Positions 44,300 through 53,626 of a stretch of DNA of 64,000 bases are shown here, piece after piece (the stretch's first letter is position 1; the number at the start of each line of letters is the position of its first letter). The notes under the pieces were generated by a model that had not been told where the DNA came from, searched no databases, and saw only the letters and a list, made by a program, of their open reading frames with translations. The DNA is from Thalassotalea_H sp040779345 (GTDB taxonomy: Bacteria > Pseudomonadota > Gammaproteobacteria > Enterobacterales > Alteromonadaceae). Both the position numbers and the translations under genes were made by a program. The stretch lies in NCBI GenBank assembly GCA_040779345.1, contig JBFONU010000013.1:1-64000 (forward strand), read 5' to 3'.

Positions 44300-46519
44300 T
44301 TAATTATCTTTTAAAAACTGTAAGAATTCATTCGCTGGCATCGGCTTAGCATAGAAAAAACCTTGTACTTCGTCACAAGCTTGAGATTTTAAATGGGCTT
44401 GTTGATTTTCATCTTCTATACCTTCGGCAATCACCTTAAGGTTCATTTGTTTGCCAAGATTAATGATAGTATCAGCAATAATCGATTGACCTGGTTTTGC
44501 TATATCGATAACAAAAGATCGATCCACTTTTAAGCGATCTAGCGGTAATTTCTGTAGATAACTTAAAGATGAGTAACCCGTTCCAAAATCATCTAAAGCA
44601 ATGCTTATCCCTTCAGCTTTTAACTTATTTAAAGCATCAATGACAACTTGAGGCTCATCCATTAATATATTTTCTGTTATTTCTAATTCTAACTTACTGG
44701 GTTTAACGTTATGTTTTTTTGTCGCGTCAATAATGCTACCGACAAAGTTTTCTCTCTTAAATTGAGGAATTGAAACATTTACTGAAATGCTTACCTCATT
44801 AAAAGATTGTTCTTCTAGACTTTTAATTTGTTTGCAGGCTTGATTAATCACCCAATCGCCAATTTCAATAATTAGCCCTGAGTATTCAGCCAGAGGAATA
44901 AAAACCGCGGGTGAAATAAACTTCCCGTCAGCCGTACGCCACCTGAGTAAAGCCTCAGCTCCAATCACTTTTCCGGAATGTAAATTTAGCTGCGGCTGGT
45001 ACCAAAGCTCTAAACGATTTTCGGCAAAGTCGGTACGTAGTTGACGGATCATCCCTAAACGCCACAGGGTTTGATCTTCCATCTCTTGTTCGTAATAAAC
45101 AAAATGTTCTTGATTACTTTTCTTAGCAAGATTTAAGGCAATATTGATTTGGTTGAGTACTTTAACACCTCGAGCTCCGGCATCTTCTTTACGGCACAAA
45201 CCAAAACATGCATTTACTGGCAGGTATTGCTCCCCTGCTGCAAACGCTTTTTGAAACAAGTTATTAAGATTATCAGGGTTTAGGCATTCTGAAGGACCAA
45301 TAATGCCAAAAACATCAGCTCCTACTCGAGCAAAAATACAGTGCTCGACCATTGACTTCATTCTGGCAGTAACAGCCATTAACAGTTGATTACCTAAGTC
45401 TTGTCCTAAGCCGTCATTAATATCACTAAAGTGGTTAATATCAATTAAAGCCGCAACGAGGTTATTGTCATTACTTTGTGCGAAATCATCTAATAAATTA
45501 ACAAATTCTAATCGATTAGGCAGTTCTGTTAACCAGTCTTTGTAGGCAGCATCTCTTAATTTCTGAAATAAATGAACATTTTCATAACCAATAGCAATAT
45601 TAGTTATGAAGACTTCGATAAGTTGCTTTTCAATCTCATTGATTGGACTGTTAAGCTCAATATAAATAACGGCACGAAAGCCACCACTTGATAAATATAA
45701 ACAAATATTATCTTCAAGGTATACATGTTGCTTTTGTTGAAAACAGCTTGTAATTTGCTTTTGAGCAAAACTATTATCTAAAGTATCAAGTTTTTGATTC
45801 GTTTGATCACAAGACAACCCTTGCTGGCCTAGTATATATAAACTTAGGTCATCAGCACCATCAACAATACCTTGTCCTCTTGCGCAAAATACACTAAAGG
45901 TGCCATCACTTAATAATTTTAATTGTGACAAAACCCCTTCGGCATATTCATGCACTGAATGTAATTCTAATAAATCAGCCGCCGCACCAATGATTTTTTC
46001 TAATCCAATGCGGTTTTGTGTCACTGTATCAATTTGTTGGTAAGAACGAATAGCGGCATAAACCGTTGTGACTAATTTACGACGAGTTAACTCTGTTTTA
46101 GTTTTATAATCATTAATGTCGTAGTCTTTAATGACGCTTTCTTCTGGAGCATAACCCGGTTGTCCTGTTCTAAGTACAATACGAATATCTTGGCGTGTTA
46201 AAGTTTCACGAATATGTTTAACAACATTGAGGCCCGCATCGTCAGTTTCCATAACGACATCCAATAAGACTAAAACAATGTCCTTGTGTTGTTCGATAAG
46301 TTGGCAAGCATCCCTACCTGAATAGGCATGGATATATTCTAATCGCTTACCTAATACAACCAGATCAGATAATGCAAGTTGAGTGACTGAATGGATCTCA
46401 GGATCATCATCAACGATTAATACTTTCCAAGTATCACTCGTTGAGCTATCGAGTATTTCATCTTCATCACTATCATCGATAAATAAAAAATCGTCGTTAG
46501 TTTCTTCAGAAGCCTGCAT
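44300..46519 (-). CDS. Response regulator with DUF3369, degenerate GGDEF and EAL domains
   Basis: The protein has 739 residues. The receiver domain (about 30-160) has the phospho-acceptor aspartate in VLLDVVM (D87) and RTGQPGYAPE. A DUF3369 domain follows (about 175-320). The GGDEF domain is degenerate (ARVGADVF in place of RYGGDEF). The EAL domain is intact: GAEALLRWR, SVNVSIPQF, LEITEN, ALDDFGTGYSSL, KVDRSF and VIAEGIED. It should hydrolyse cyclic di-GMP under control of an unknown kinase. The ATG at 46519 has GAGG 5 bases upstream; a TTG seven codons earlier is rejected. Confidence 0.92.
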   Translation of the reverse strand: MQASEETNDDFLFIDDSDEDEILDSSTSDTWKVLIVDDDPEIHSVTQLALSDLVVLGKRLEYIHAYSGRDACQLIEQHKDIVLVLLDVVMETDDAGLNVVKHIRETLTRQDIRIVLRTGQPGYAPEESVIKDYDINDYKTKTELTRRKLVTTVYAAIRSYQQIDTVTQNRIGLEKIIGAAADLLELHSVHEYAEGVLSQLKLLSDGTFSVFCARGQGIVDGADDLSLYILGQQGLSCDQTNQKLDTLDNSFAQKQITSCFQQKQHVYLEDNICLYLSSGGFRAVIYIELNSPINEIEKQLIEVFITNIAIGYENVHLFQKLRDAAYKDWLTELPNRLEFVNLLDDFAQSNDNNLVAALIDINHFSDINDGLGQDLGNQLLMAVTARMKSMVEHCIFARVGADVFGIIGPSECLNPDNLNNLFQKAFAAGEQYLPVNACFGLCRKEDAGARGVKVLNQINIALNLAKKSNQEHFVYYEQEMEDQTLWRLGMIRQLRTDFAENRLELWYQPQLNLHSGKVIGAEALLRWRTADGKFISPAVFIPLAEYSGLIIEIGDWVINQACKQIKSLEEQSFNEVSISVNVSIPQFKRENFVGSIIDATKKHNVKPSKLELEITENILMDEPQVVIDALNKLKAEGISIALDDFGTGYSSLSYLQKLPLDRLKVDRSFVIDIAKPGQSIIADTIINLGKQMNLKVIAEGIEDENQQAHLKSQACDEVQGFFYAKPMPANEFLQFLKDN

Positions 46520-46804
46520 ATAATCCTCAAGAAATGGCAATTAAACCATATTATTTTCAATTACTTTTATGTAATAGTTTTTCTAAATTGAACTACTTAC
46601 TCTTACATAATAAAAGTGAGTGACAGAATATTCAACCAATCATTAATAAATTATTTTTTATTCTTTTGATCGAATACCACCATCATGTAAATATTAGGTG
46701 AAATATTTAGAATTGCCTATATAAATTTATCAATAGACAAATAAAGTTTTCAAAGAGATACTTGATAAACTATTTAATATTGGTAATTTTATTAGGATGT
46801 TAGA

Positions 46805-47710
46805 ATGAAAATCAGTAAAACTTCAACGACTAGCCCTATTACCTTGACAGTAGAGTCAGAAAAAAAAATCATCACTACGCCTTCCAGTGGCCAAAAATCT
46901 TCGACTCAAAACAGCGCGAATACCTCAACGCAAATGCAATTAATGGGATTAGCTAAGCAATTTGTTATTGACGGGGCGCTTCTCCCGGTTGATAAGCAAT
47001 TACCCATTGAAGAACGCACAAAAAAGCGGGAGCGTATTACTTACCTGCGTAAACAACAAAACCTAGAGAACATTATTCAACGTGCAGTTCAATATTGCTC
47101 AGACAATGAAGTGACCGATAGAGCCGATCAAGATTGGTTTAATAATTTTATCAACTTAGCCGAAGACATTAGCAATAAAACCATGCAAGATCTTTGGGCT
47201 AAAATTTTAGCCGGTGAAGTTTCCTCTCCTGGTAGTTTTTCTTTAAAGTCGTTGCAAGCTTTTAAAACAATGAGCATTAATGAAGCAAAGCTATTATCCA
47301 AGGCCTGCGCTGTTGCGGTAAAAGATCCATCGAAAAAAAATATGCGAATAATCTCAGGAGCCTCTCAAACACCAGGACTGTTTAATTTCTTTAGTAAGGA
47401 TAGAGATCACCGAATTAGTTTAAGCCCATTCGGACTCTCCTACGCCGAACTTTTAACATTATCAGATAATCATCTAATTTTTAGTCAAGAAACAGAAACT
47501 TCACCTATGGCTGCTGGGGAAAGTATTGTTTTTTCTTTTAATGGCGATCATTTAGTTCTAAAAACAATCAGAAATAACTGTATGTTGAGTTTTTATAAAT
47601 TCACACCAATAGGAACAGAATTAGCACAGCTTATTGCGGATAATCCTGACAAAAAATACCTAAACCTCTTAAAAGAAGAACTAACCACACTCTTCGATGT
47701 TAGTCATTAG
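46805..47710 (+). CDS. TIGR03899 family protein
   Basis: The protein has 301 residues. I recognise the TIGR03899 family of Vibrio/Shewanella/Colwellia from KKRERITYLRKQQNLENIIQRA and the DLWAKILAGEVSSPGSFSLKSLQAFKTMS block, which is shared with DUF2806. An unstructured Ser/Thr-rich N-terminus (about 1-45) precedes a helical domain. Function is unknown. Cytosolic. Confidence 0.82.
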   Translation: MKISKTSTTSPITLTVESEKKIITTPSSGQKSSTQNSANTSTQMQLMGLAKQFVIDGALLPVDKQLPIEERTKKRERITYLRKQQNLENIIQRAVQYCSDNEVTDRADQDWFNNFINLAEDISNKTMQDLWAKILAGEVSSPGSFSLKSLQAFKTMSINEAKLLSKACAVAVKDPSKKNMRIISGASQTPGLFNFFSKDRDHRISLSPFGLSYAELLTLSDNHLIFSQETETSPMAAGESIVFSFNGDHLVLKTIRNNCMLSFYKFTPIGTELAQLIADNPDKKYLNLLKEELTTLFDVSH

Positions 47711-47770
47711 AAACGGATGTTATTAACCAGTTAACATTGTTTACTCTAAAGAGTGGATCGCCTAAATATA

Positions 47771-47798
47771 AAAAAACCGATGATTACCTCATCGGTTT
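47771..47798 (-). terminator. purD terminator
   Basis: AAACCGATGA (47774-47783) and TCATCGGTTT (47789-47798) form a 10-bp stem with a 5-nt loop. The A run to its left gives a T tract on the minus strand. It is 33 bp after purD. Confidence 0.8.
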
Positions 47799-47831
47799 AT
47801 AAAAAACAGTATGCTTTAAAATATCTTAAAA

Positions 47832-49118
47832 CTAGCTTTGCTCACGCTCAATGGCACGATAGGCAATATCCGTTCTAAACTGAACATCTTCCCAACTAAT
47901 TTCGTGTAAGAGTTCATACGCCGATTTTTGAGCATCTGTCACCGTTTGACCTAATGCAGTCGCACAAAGAACTCGACCACCTGCGGTGACTATATCACCG
48001 TTATTATTAGCGGTACCTGCATGGAAGGTTTTACGATCAGTTTCTTGATTAAGCGCTAAACCTGAGATCACTTTACCTTTTGCATAACTTCCCGGGTAAC
48101 CACCTGCGGCTAAAACAACACCGACAGCAGGACGAGGGTCAAATTCAATGGTTGCCTTATCTAATTCACCTTTACAAGCCGTTAAACAAAGTTCAACAAT
48201 GTCGGAATTTAAACGCATCATGATTGGCTGTGTTTCAGGATCACCAAAACGACAGTTATACTCAATGACTTTCGGTGTACCATCAGCAGCAATCATTAAG
48301 CCTGCATATAAAAAGCCCGTATATGGCGCATCTTCTTTTGCCATACCTTCAACAGTAGGATAAATCACTTCATCCATAATACGTTGATGTATTTCAGGAG
48401 TAACAACTGGCGCAGGAGAATATGCCCCCATACCACCGGTATTAGGTCCTTCATCATTATTGTATGCACGTTTATGATCTTGACTTGTTGCCATCGCCAG
48501 CACATTTTTGCCATCAACCATCACGATAAAGCTCGCTTCTTCACCATCAAGAAACTCTTCAATCACAACCCGATGCCCTGCATCACCAAAAGCATTACCC
48601 GCTAACATATCTTTAATTGCGTCTTCTGCTTCTGTTAGAGTCATCGCAACAATAACGCCTTTACCTGCGGCTAAGCCATCAGCTTTAACAACAATTGGTG
48701 CGCCTTTTTCACGCACATAAGCAAGTGCAGGTTCAATCTCAGTAAAGTTTTGATACCAACCAGTAGGAATTTGATTACGTGCTAAAAAATCTTTGGTAAA
48801 GGCTTTTGAACCTTCAAGTTGAGCTGCCTTGGCGCTCGGGCCAAAAATAGTTAAGCCTTGTGCTTGAAACGCATCAACGACACCGTCAACCAATGGTTGC
48901 TCAGGACCTACAATAGTTAAAGCAATATTCTGAGTTTTAGCAAAATCAACTAACGCGGGAATATCACCGACAGAAATAGCGACATTCTCTAACTTATTTT
49001 CTGTGCTAGTTCCTGCATTACCAGGTGTAACAAAAACTTTTTCAACATTAGGTGATTGTGCTGCTTTCCACGCTAAGGCATGTTCACGACCACCACTACC
49101 GATTACCAAAACATTCAT
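47832..49118 (-). CDS. purD: Phosphoribosylamine-glycine ligase PurD
   Basis: PurD makes GAR from phosphoribosylamine, glycine and ATP in purine synthesis. The 428-residue length is normal. The N-terminal VIGSGGREHALAWKAA, the ATP-grasp region VVKADGLAAGKGV, GPNTGGMGAYSPAP and the metal-binding EYNCRFGDPETQ are intact. In many gammaproteobacteria purH and purD are adjacent; here a methyltransferase-like gene and about 300 bp separate them. Confidence 0.97.
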   Translation of the reverse strand: MNVLVIGSGGREHALAWKAAQSPNVEKVFVTPGNAGTSTENKLENVAISVGDIPALVDFAKTQNIALTIVGPEQPLVDGVVDAFQAQGLTIFGPSAKAAQLEGSKAFTKDFLARNQIPTGWYQNFTEIEPALAYVREKGAPIVVKADGLAAGKGVIVAMTLTEAEDAIKDMLAGNAFGDAGHRVVIEEFLDGEEASFIVMVDGKNVLAMATSQDHKRAYNNDEGPNTGGMGAYSPAPVVTPEIHQRIMDEVIYPTVEGMAKEDAPYTGFLYAGLMIAADGTPKVIEYNCRFGDPETQPIMMRLNSDIVELCLTACKGELDKATIEFDPRPAVGVVLAAGGYPGSYAKGKVISGLALNQETDRKTFHAGTANNNGDIVTAGGRVLCATALGQTVTDAQKSAYELLHEISWEDVQFRTDIAYRAIEREQS

Positions 49119-49142
49119 TTAACTCTTATCCTAAATTTTTAT

Positions 49143-49176
49143 TAAAAAACAGACTCGGCTTATTATAAACCGAGTC
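49143..49176 (-). terminator. Terminator of the exported methyltransferase-like gene
   Basis: GACTCGG (49152-49158) pairs with CCGAGTC (49170-49176). The minus-strand T tract comes from the A run at 49144-49149. It separates this gene from purD transcriptionally. Confidence 0.75.
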
Positions 49177-49200
49177 GTTAATACTTGTCTTCAAACTTAG

Positions 49201-50046
49201 TTATTTAGCGACTTTAACAAACTTTAATGTCATACGGTCACTTTCACCGATCGCTAAATATTTTTCTTTGTCTTTGTCTTTTAAAGCAAGAACTGGTGGT
49301 AACGTCCAAACACCTTTTTCATAACTTGCTTTATCTTTTTCATTAGCATTAACTTCACTAGATGCTGCTAATGAAAAACCAGCTGCTTTTGCTTGAGCAA
49401 TAGTTTTATCAACTGATACGTAGCCACTATTCATATTACCAGCAGCAACACCTTCTGGTAAGCGATGTTCAACAACCCCTAACACGCCGCCGACTTTTAA
49501 TGCCTGATAAGCATCATTAAAAACCTGTTGTACACCTTCTTCACCCCAATTATGTAAATTGCGGAAAGTTAACACCATATCAGCGCTACCAGCTGGCGCT
49601 AGTTCGCTTACCTGTTTAGGTATAAAGTTTGACAACTCAACTTCACTATAAACCGCATTGCTAGCCAGTTTTTTCTCTAAACGTTTCCGTGAATTACTGT
49701 AGTAATTATCTTCACCGGTATCAGGATAGTGAGCACCAATTAGCTTGCCAGTTCCTTTTAAAGCAGGCGCTAAAATTTCAGTGTACCAACCACCACCAGG
49801 CGTTATTTCAACAACAGTCATTGACGGTTTAAAGCCAAAAAACTCTAATGTTTGCTGTGGGTGACGATATTGATCTCGTGCTTTATTTTCGACTGAGCGA
49901 TGTTCTCCAGCAATCGCTTGTAAAAGCTGTGTATTGACTTCTAATTGTTCAGCGGCTTGGTTTTCACTCGTAGCATTACACCCCGTAAGCCCAAATACAC
50001 TTGAAGCAATGACAGCAGCGAGTAACTTCTTTTTTATTGTTTTCAT
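49201..50046 (-). CDS. Exported methyltransferase-like lipoprotein
   Basis: The protein has 281 residues from the ATG at 50046, which has GGAAG upstream; an in-frame ATG at 50058 lacks one. The lipobox is LTGC, so it is exported and lipidated. The mature part has a class I SAM-methyltransferase-like Rossmann fold: VVEITPGGGWYTEIL (motif I), MVLTFRNLHNWG and GVLGVVEHRLPEG. SAM is not expected in the periplasm, so enzymatic activity is uncertain. Similar exported proteins occur in other marine bacteria. No functional link to purines is seen. Confidence 0.85.
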   Translation of the reverse strand: MKTIKKKLLAAVIASSVFGLTGCNATSENQAAEQLEVNTQLLQAIAGEHRSVENKARDQYRHPQQTLEFFGFKPSMTVVEITPGGGWYTEILAPALKGTGKLIGAHYPDTGEDNYYSNSRKRLEKKLASNAVYSEVELSNFIPKQVSELAPAGSADMVLTFRNLHNWGEEGVQQVFNDAYQALKVGGVLGVVEHRLPEGVAAGNMNSGYVSVDKTIAQAKAAGFSLAASSEVNANEKDKASYEKGVWTLPPVLALKDKDKEKYLAIGESDRMTLKFVKVAK

Positions 50047-50347
50047 TTTATCTTCCATAAACGATTATTTAACGTTAATAATTTTACGTAGTTAGTTATA
50101 ACAGATAATAAGAACCAGAACAGAGTGTTATTCATTCACTCACCGAGGAAAATAACTCATTCATCGCAAAAAAGTGTGTGCTTTTGTTGTGTTTTTTTAG
50201 CTTAGGGTCTGTTGACCTTTTTATTATTTTTAATTAGTTTTTGTTAAAGGCGATTGAAGAAATTTCTAGGAAACAGCACGGAATGTATAATTATACTTGA
50301 GTACTGTTGACAACGAAATTGCAATAATCGCCAAAAACAAAGATTAA
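50047..50347. other. Structured intergenic element downstream of purH
   Basis: The gap holds no gene. Two interrupted inverted arms are seen: GGCGATT (50249-50255) with AATTTC (50261-50266) on the left, and GAAATT (50315-50320) with AATCGCC (50326-50332) on the right, each with a 5-nt gap. They enclose a palindrome GTATAATTATAC (50285-50296). The motif TGTTGAC also occurs twice (from 50210 and 50305). It may end purH transcription or be a dispersed repeat. Confidence 0.5.
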
Positions 50348-51961
50348 TTAATGGCGGAAGTGACGCATTCCCGTGAATACCATTGCGATGTTATGCTCAT
50401 CAGCAGCGGCAATAACTTCATCATCACGCATTGAACCACCCGGCTGGATCACCGCGGTAATACCGGCTTGTGCAGCAGCATCTAAACCATCACGAAATGG
50501 GAAGAATGCATCAGACGCCATGACAGAGCCCGCAACTTCTAAGTTTTCATCTGCCGCTTTAATACCTGCTACTTTTGCAGAGTAAACACGACTCATTTGG
50601 CCAGCGCCAACACCAATTGTCATGCTATTTTTTACATAAACAATAGCGTTTGATTTCACATATTTTGCTACTTTCCAACAAAATTGTAAGTCGCGCATTT
50701 CATCTTCTGTCGGTTGACGTTTAGTGACAACTTTTAAATCACTTGCCGCAACTTTACCTTGATCACGGTCTTGAACTAATAAACCGCCGTTAACACGCTT
50801 GTAATCTAAACCGGTGGTCTGTGTTGACCATTGGCCACATTCTAATAAACGCACGTTAGGTTTAGCGGCAACAATTTGTGCGGCAGCGTCAGAGATGCTG
50901 GGTGCAATAATCACTTCCACAAATTGACGTGAAACAATTGCTTCAGCGGTATCAGCATCTAATTCGCGGTTAAAGGCAATAATACCGCCAAAAGCTGAAG
51001 TAGGGTCGGTTTTATAGGCTTGTTCGTAAGCCGCTAAAATATTGTCGCCAATAGCAACACCACATGGATTAGCGTGTTTAACAATGACACAGGCTGCTTC
51101 ATCAAATTCTTTAACACATTCTAATGCAGAGTCTGTATCAGCAATGTTGTTATATGAAAGCGCTTTTCCTTGAATTTGCTTAGCCGTAGAAACTGAGGCT
51201 TCTTCAGGGTTAGCTTCAACATAAAATGCGGCGTCTTGATGAGAGTTTTCTCCGTAACGTAAATCTTGAGTTTTAATAAACTGGCTATTAAACGTACGTG
51301 GGAATTTATTCTTTTCTTCAAAGTTTACTTCGCTAACTGCTTCGCCATGAGCCGATAACATTTGACCAAAGTAATTCGCAATCATGCCATCATAAGCAGC
51401 AGTGTGCTCATAAGCAGCAATCGCTAAATCAAAACGCGTGTTAAAAGTTAATGAACCTTGGTTAGCATCCATTTCAGCTAAAACTCGCGCATAGTCTTGC
51501 GCATTTACAACAATGGTAACATCTTTATGATTTTTTGCTGCCGCACGCACCATAGTTGGTCCGCCAATATCAATATTTTCAACGGCGTCTTCCAACGAAC
51601 AGCCATCTTTAGCAACAGTGTTAGCAAAAGGGTATAAATTAACAACAACCATATCAATAGCGCTAATGTTGTTTTCACTCATGACACTCTCATCAACACC
51701 ACGGCGCGCTAGAATTCCACCATGAATTTTTGGATGAAGTGTTTTTACTCGACCGTCCATAATTTCAGGATGTCCAGTATATTCAGAAGCTTCAGTGACT
51801 TTTATGCCGTTTTCAGCTAATAGCTTTGCCGTACCACCAGTTGATAAAATATCAACACCTTTTTGTGCTAAGCTTTGAGCGAATTCTACAATACCAGTTT
51901 TATCAGATACGCTTAATAATGCGCGTTTAATTGGGCGTGGGTTATCCATTGCTTTTTTCAT
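50348..51961 (-). CDS. purH: Bifunctional AICAR transformylase/IMP cyclohydrolase PurH
   Basis: PurH carries out the last two steps of IMP synthesis. The start at 51961 (MKKAMDNPRPIKRALLSVSD) gives 537 residues (E. coli 529). The coding frame stays open 16 codons further, but that part is unlike the family. The cyclohydrolase domain has VSDKTGIVEFAQ, STGGTAKLL and MDGRVKTLHPKIHGGIL, and the transformylase domain has the catalytic KHANPCG and the SNAIVYV segment. AAGG lies 3 bases before the ATG, a tight spacing. It is downstream of the prmA-dusB-fis cluster but separated by the fis terminator. Confidence 0.96.
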   Translation of the reverse strand: MKKAMDNPRPIKRALLSVSDKTGIVEFAQSLAQKGVDILSTGGTAKLLAENGIKVTEASEYTGHPEIMDGRVKTLHPKIHGGILARRGVDESVMSENNISAIDMVVVNLYPFANTVAKDGCSLEDAVENIDIGGPTMVRAAAKNHKDVTIVVNAQDYARVLAEMDANQGSLTFNTRFDLAIAAYEHTAAYDGMIANYFGQMLSAHGEAVSEVNFEEKNKFPRTFNSQFIKTQDLRYGENSHQDAAFYVEANPEEASVSTAKQIQGKALSYNNIADTDSALECVKEFDEAACVIVKHANPCGVAIGDNILAAYEQAYKTDPTSAFGGIIAFNRELDADTAEAIVSRQFVEVIIAPSISDAAAQIVAAKPNVRLLECGQWSTQTTGLDYKRVNGGLLVQDRDQGKVAASDLKVVTKRQPTEDEMRDLQFCWKVAKYVKSNAIVYVKNSMTIGVGAGQMSRVYSAKVAGIKAADENLEVAGSVMASDAFFPFRDGLDAAAQAGITAVIQPGGSMRDDEVIAAADEHNIAMVFTGMRHFRH

Positions 51962-52101
51962 TAACCTTAAATAGTTGTGGGTCTGGCCTTTGACATATGT
52001 CCTTGGCATTTATACCAAATTGGTATTTCTTCCGTGATTTATCTTTGTACAGTTTAGTGAAAGTTTTCTGATGCGCTAACATATTCAACCTTCAATAAGT
52101 A

Positions 52102-52144
52102 AAAAAGCACCCTAGGGTGCTTTTTCAATGCAGGCAAGCCTGCT
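52102..52144 (-). terminator. fis terminator
   Basis: A perfect 24-bp palindrome (52102-52125, arms AAAAAGCACCCT) provides stem and T tract. A second small hairpin GCAGGC/GCCTGC (52130-52143) lies between it and the fis stop. Confidence 0.85.
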
Positions 52145-52149
52145 TATTA

Positions 52150-52437
52150 TTAATTCATACCGTATTTTTTAAGCTTCTTACGTAAAGTACCACGGTTGAT
52201 ACCTAGTAAGTTTGCTGCGCGAGTTTGGTTACCGCGAGTATACTTCATCACTTCTTCAAGCATTGGTGCTTCAATTTCTGAAAGTACAAGGTCATACATA
52301 TCGTCAACATCATTACCATTTAATTGAGATAAGTAGTTGCTAATAGCGATTTTAGCTTGGCTGCGTAATGGTGATGCTTCTGCTTGAGTTTGCATGTTAC
52401 CGGTAACGAATGGAGATGAAATATTTTGTTCAAACAT
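52150..52437 (-). CDS. fis: DNA-binding protein Fis
   Basis: Fis is a nucleoid protein that activates rRNA promoters and organises DNA. The protein has 95 residues (E. coli 98). The C-terminal helix-turn-helix TRGNQTRAANLLGINRGTLRKKLKKYG is fully conserved, and the dimerisation core NDVDDMYDLVLSEIEAPML is typical. It is 17 bp after dusB in the classical prmA-dusB-fis operon. The ribosome site (GAG) is weak. Its presence fits with an rrn promoter at the left end of the window. Confidence 0.97.
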   Translation of the reverse strand: MFEQNISSPFVTGNMQTQAEASPLRSQAKIAISNYLSQLNGNDVDDMYDLVLSEIEAPMLEEVMKYTRGNQTRAANLLGINRGTLRKKLKKYGMN

Positions 52438-52454
52438 AAAGTTCAGACTCTTTC

Positions 52455-53420
52455 TTAAATTAAATTATCAAAATACCTAATTAATGCATCGAGCTGATCT
52501 TCCTCAGACTCTAACGCATTAAAAATAGAACGAAACTGTTTTTCTGGGTCAAGCGTTTGCAAGTACCAAGAAACGTGCTTTCGGGCAAAACGTACACCCA
52601 TAAAGTCACCATAAAACGTGTGTAAACCTTTTACATGCTCAATCATAATTGAACGCACCTCATCCATTGAGGGCGGGGGTAACTGCTGGCCAGTTTCAAA
52701 GAAATGATTAATTTCTCTAAATATCCACGGACGCCCTTGAGCGCCACGACCAACCATAATGGCATCAGCTCCTGTATAATTAAGCACTTGTAATGCTTTA
52801 GCAGCAGTGGTGATATCACCATTTGCTACCACAGGAATTGAAACAGCTTGTTTAATTGCTTTAATGGTGTCGTATTCAGCGTCACCTTTATAAAAGTCGT
52901 TGCGAGTACGACCATGAACAACTAATGATTGAATGCCATTGTGTTCAGCAATTTTTGCTATTTCTATACCATTACGTGTATTTTCACACCATCCAGTGCG
53001 AATTTTTAGTGTTACTGGAACGTCTACTTTATCAACAACAGACTTAACAATCTGTTCGACCAAAGTAGGTTCTTTTAGTAACGCTGAACCCGCTAATTTT
53101 TTATTTACCTTTTTAGCTGGACAACCCATGTTGATATCAATGATTTGCGCACCATTATCAACATTTACCTGTGCAGCATAAGCTAACTCATCAGGATCAG
53201 AACCAGCGATTTGTACAGAACAAATCCCCGCATCGTTTCCATGTATCAACCGTCGCTTAGATTTATCGGTTTTCCAAACCTTAGGATTTGCAGAGACCAT
53301 TTCTGAGACTGCAAGCCCTGCCCCCATTCGACAACACAATTGTCTAAATGGTTGGTCAGTAATTCCGGCCATGGGCGCAAGCATGGTATTGCTTGCTAAA
53401 GAATATTTACCTATCTTCAC
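52455..53420 (-). CDS. dusB: tRNA-dihydrouridine synthase DusB
   Basis: DusB reduces uridine 17 of tRNA to dihydrouridine with FMN and NADPH. The 321-residue length equals that of E. coli. The start MKIGKYSLASNTMLAPMAGITDQPFR aligns, the catalytic cysteine is in INMGCPAKKVN, and KIRTGW, VHGRTR, GNGDI-type (here VANGDI) and GRGAQGRPWIF segments are intact. The start is GTG without a strong ribosome site, which suggests coupling or modest expression upstream of fis. Confidence 0.97.
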   Translation of the reverse strand: MKIGKYSLASNTMLAPMAGITDQPFRQLCCRMGAGLAVSEMVSANPKVWKTDKSKRRLIHGNDAGICSVQIAGSDPDELAYAAQVNVDNGAQIIDINMGCPAKKVNKKLAGSALLKEPTLVEQIVKSVVDKVDVPVTLKIRTGWCENTRNGIEIAKIAEHNGIQSLVVHGRTRNDFYKGDAEYDTIKAIKQAVSIPVVANGDITTAAKALQVLNYTGADAIMVGRGAQGRPWIFREINHFFETGQQLPPPSMDEVRSIMIEHVKGLHTFYGDFMGVRFARKHVSWYLQTLDPEKQFRSIFNALESEEDQLDALIRYFDNLI

Positions 53421-53626
53421 GCTGTTGTTTTTTTGAGCTACCTTTCAAAAGGGCGCTAAGTTTACGCGTTTTTTTTCGGATTGAAAAGCATATAAATTGA
53501 ACAAAAACGACTTTTTTTCACCTTTTTTATGTTGACTTTTTGCAAACCATTGATGTGTGCAGATTTTGTACAAATAGATAACAAAAACTAGCCACGCTTT
53601 TTTTAAGTTTATATTGAGAAGTGGCG

